From Leeuwenhoekiella sp. MAR_2009_132 (GTDB lineage Bacteria; Bacteroidota; Bacteroidia; Flavobacteriales; Flavobacteriaceae), in assembly GCF_000687915.1 (NCBI RefSeq), contig NZ_JHZY01000004.1, positions 1,560,001 through 1,624,000 on the forward strand: a DNA stretch of 64,000 nucleotides. Reading direction: 5' to 3'. Under the pieces are notes generated by a model, which saw only the letters and a list, made by a program, of their open reading frames with translations, ran no database searches and was not told the DNA's origin. The translations under genes and the position numbers were made by a program. Positions within the stretch are counted from its first letter, which is position 1. Each line of letters opens with the position of its first letter. This document shows positions 61,992-64,000 of this stretch, piece after piece.

Positions 61992-64000
61992 ATGAATAAA
62001 ATCGTTCGAATGATAATCCCGGTTTCGGTTGGGATTTTAAGTTTAACGGCCTGTAAAGAGGAAGTTAAAAAGCAGGAGATAGCCGAGGTTAAAATACCAG
62101 CGCTCGACCTTGCAAATATGGATACACTCGTAAAACCTCAAGATAATTTTTACGATTTTGTAAATGGTAATTGGATGCGTAACACCGAGATTCCTGAAGA
62201 AGAATCTACCTGGGGAGGTTTTAGTGTATTACGTAAAAAAACCCGTGAAGATGTACTTACAATTATTGCAGATGCGCAAAAAGAAGGCAAGTATGGGCCA
62301 GAAACAGATCAGGCAAAAGCACTTGCTTTATACGAAGGTCAGTTAGATACGGTTGCTCGTAACGAAGCCGGTTTAAAGCCGCTTCAGCCTGCATTAGAAA
62401 GTATTGCTGCTATCACTTCTGTTTTAGACATACAGAAAGTGAGTCAGGAACGTAACGGTACGGTTTCACCATTTGTAAACTTCAGCGTGTTTTCAGACTT
62501 TTCAAACAGTAAGATGAACGCGGGCTATATCGCTCCGGGAAGATTAGGTTTGCCAGACCGTGACTATTACGTAGAGCAGGATGCAAAATCAAAAGAAATA
62601 CGTGAGCAATACAAAGCATATATTAGCTGGGTATTGCAATATGCGGGAGATGATGAGGCTACTTCAAAAACCGAAGCAGACCGTATCTTAGCATTAGAAA
62701 CTCAACTTGCAGAACCGCGTTTAGATAAGGTTGCACGCAGAGATGCGCGTAATATGAATAACCCACGTAGCGTCGCAGAACTTCAAAAGATGACTTCAGC
62801 AATAAACTGGAAAGCATATTTTGAAAATCAGGGTCTGTCTAAAGAAGTTGATACGGTTATTGTATTGCAAACACAATACATGAAGTCACTTCAAAATGTA
62901 TTGACAAAAACACCATTAGACGATCTTAAATTACTAATGCGATGGGCAACACTTAACTCATGGTCAGATGCGCTAACTACAGAGTTAGAATATGCAAACT
63001 GGGAGTTTTACAGCAAAACTTTAAACGGTACACCTAAGCAAAAACCGGCAGACGAGCGCGCTCTAGAGACCGTAGACAATACACTGGGAGAAGCTTTAGG
63101 TAAATTGTATGTTGATAAAGTGTTTCCGCCAGAGGCGAAAGCTAAAGCAGAAGCGATGATAGACAATATCAAAGAAGCCTTTAGAGATCGTATCAACAAC
63201 CTGGAGTGGATGACCGATTCTACAAAACTTCAGGCGATAGACAAACTGAATAAATTTACTGTAAAAATAGGTTACCCTGATAAGTGGGAAGACTATTCTA
63301 AACTCGAAATAACTGCAGATAAAACTTTCTTTGAAAACTTACTTGCAGCAGGATCCTGGGCAGAAGATAAAAACAATGCAGACTATAAAGAGCCTGTAGA
63401 TAAAACAAGATGGGGTATGTCTCCACAAACGGTAAATGCATATTTTAATCCTTCATTTAACGAGATTGTATTTCCTGCAGCCATATTACAACCCCCTTTC
63501 TATAATTATCAGGCAGATGAAGCGGTGAATTATGGTGGTATAGGAGCGGTTATAGGTCACGAGATTTCTCACGCTTTTGACGACAGTGGTTCGCGTTTTG
63601 ATGGTGATGGTAACTTAAAAAACTGGTGGACCGATGAAGATTTAAGTGCATTTTCAGAACGTAGTGGTGCTCTTGCAGAGCAGTATAGCGCTATAGAAGT
63701 TGCAGACAGCTTATTTATAAACGGAAAATTTACCTTGGGCGAAAACATAGGGGATTTAGGAGGCGTACTAGCGGCCTATACCGGTTTACAGAAATTCTAT
63801 GAGAAGAATGAGAAACCTCAACCTATAGATGGTTACACAGCAGAACAGCGTTTCTTTATCAGCTGGGCAACTATCTGGCGTACAAAGATGCGTGATGATG
63901 CTTTAAGAACACGTATTAAAACAGATCCTCACTCTCCGGGAATGTACCGAGCTTACGTACCACTTCAAAATATTGATGCATTCTACGAGGCATTTAATAT
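61992..64000 (+). CDS. M13-family metallopeptidase, 3' end outside window
   Basis: Open to the window end (669 codons so far; the family is about 680-700). Lipobox LTAC near residue 21. Signature motifs are NAYF (about 479), the zinc site HEISH (523-527) and the third ligand Glu584 in GENIGDLGG. This is a neprilysin/PepO-like endopeptidase, probably on the outside of the inner or outer membrane. The start ATG at 61992 is the only one that keeps the signal. It closes the lipoprotein cluster. Confidence 0.95.
   Translation, partial: MNKIVRMIIPVSVGILSLTACKEEVKKQEIAEVKIPALDLANMDTLVKPQDNFYDFVNGNWMRNTEIPEEESTWGGFSVLRKKTREDVLTIIADAQKEGKYGPETDQAKALALYEGQLDTVARNEAGLKPLQPALESIAAITSVLDIQKVSQERNGTVSPFVNFSVFSDFSNSKMNAGYIAPGRLGLPDRDYYVEQDAKSKEIREQYKAYISWVLQYAGDDEATSKTEADRILALETQLAEPRLDKVARRDARNMNNPRSVAELQKMTSAINWKAYFENQGLSKEVDTVIVLQTQYMKSLQNVLTKTPLDDLKLLMRWATLNSWSDALTTELEYANWEFYSKTLNGTPKQKPADERALETVDNTLGEALGKLYVDKVFPPEAKAKAEAMIDNIKEAFRDRINNLEWMTDSTKLQAIDKLNKFTVKIGYPDKWEDYSKLEITADKTFFENLLAAGSWAEDKNNADYKEPVDKTRWGMSPQTVNAYFNPSFNEIVFPAAILQPPFYNYQADEAVNYGGIGAVIGHEISHAFDDSGSRFDGDGNLKNWWTDEDLSAFSERSGALAEQYSAIEVADSLFINGKFTLGENIGDLGGVLAAYTGLQKFYEKNEKPQPIDGYTAEQRFFISWATIWRTKMRDDALRTRIKTDPHSPGMYRAYVPLQNIDAFYEAFN

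Noticed and set aside
1..64000. CRISPR arrays, IS elements, integrases, rRNA genes
   Set aside because: No regularly spaced repeats, transposase or integrase motifs, or rRNA-like stretches were found on either strand.

Overview
The window looks like chromosomal DNA from a marine-type Flavobacteriaceae (Bacteroidota). Three things point there: secreted proteins with both type A and type B sorting tails of the type IX secretion system; promoters matching the Bacteroidota pattern TTG-N~20-TAnnTTTG, with few Shine-Dalgarno sites; and low-GC DNA with lineage-typical genes (single-chain glycyl-tRNA synthetase, RND pump fused to TolC, lycopene cyclase, TIGR03643 protein). The genus cannot be fixed from sequence alone. 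No IS element, integrase, CRISPR array or rRNA operon is visible. One tRNA gene (Asn) is present.

Layout. 1-4.7 kb: the 3' part of a CbpA-type DnaJ with its modulator CbpM, an aldo/keto reductase, a Rieske lipoprotein, an OmpA-like lipoprotein and exonuclease III. 4.8-11.2 kb: a very large outer-membrane or surface protein convergent with a T9SS type A cargo protein. 11.3-21.3 kb: housekeeping (glycyl-tRNA synthetase, ComF-like protein, Ig-like lipoprotein, nitrilase-family amidase, cold-shock protein, ClC channel, bacilliredoxin). 21.3-28.1 kb: a REP-like palindrome, a TerB/DnaJ protein whose 3' end is duplicated 1.5 kb downstream around an exported protein of unknown function, then a 1351-residue T9SS type B adhesin-like protein with eight repeats. 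28.2-34.2 kb: a metal-efflux operon (His-rich exported protein, CusA/CzcA-TolC fusion, CusB/CzcB adaptor). 34.3-36.6 kb: lycopene cyclase and an exported thioredoxin. 36.6-43.6 kb: metal homeostasis (TonB receptor, divergent DtxR-family repressor with a clear operator, ZIP transporter, FeoA-FeoB and a 46-residue FeoB-associated Cys-rich protein). 43.7-45.9 kb: SCO protein and RseP. 46.1-47.4 kb: tRNA-Asn followed by a probable type IV restriction HNH nuclease. 47.5-48.9 kb: an autoregulated-looking operon of a 4-TM protein, a small XRE regulator and a TVP38 protein. 49.4-55 kb: acyltransferase, HD phosphohydrolase, and class Ia ribonucleotide reductase nrdB-nrdA. 55-59.3 kb: CPBP protease, PiT phosphate transporter with a PhoU-like tail, MORN-type secreted protein, TIGR03643 protein. 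59.5-64 kb: three diverged paralogous lipoproteins in tandem, an NTF2-like protein and an M13 metallopeptidase cut by the window end.

The most coherent functional block is metal handling (28-44 kb): efflux, outer-membrane uptake, a metal-sensing repressor, ZIP and Feo import lie close together. The observations most worth following up are the duplicated djlA 3' end around an unknown gene, the twin palindromic operators over the XRE operon promoter, the tandem lipoprotein family, and the modified-DNA-type HNH nuclease beside a tRNA gene. No large undescribed multi-gene system is evident; these are smaller candidates.
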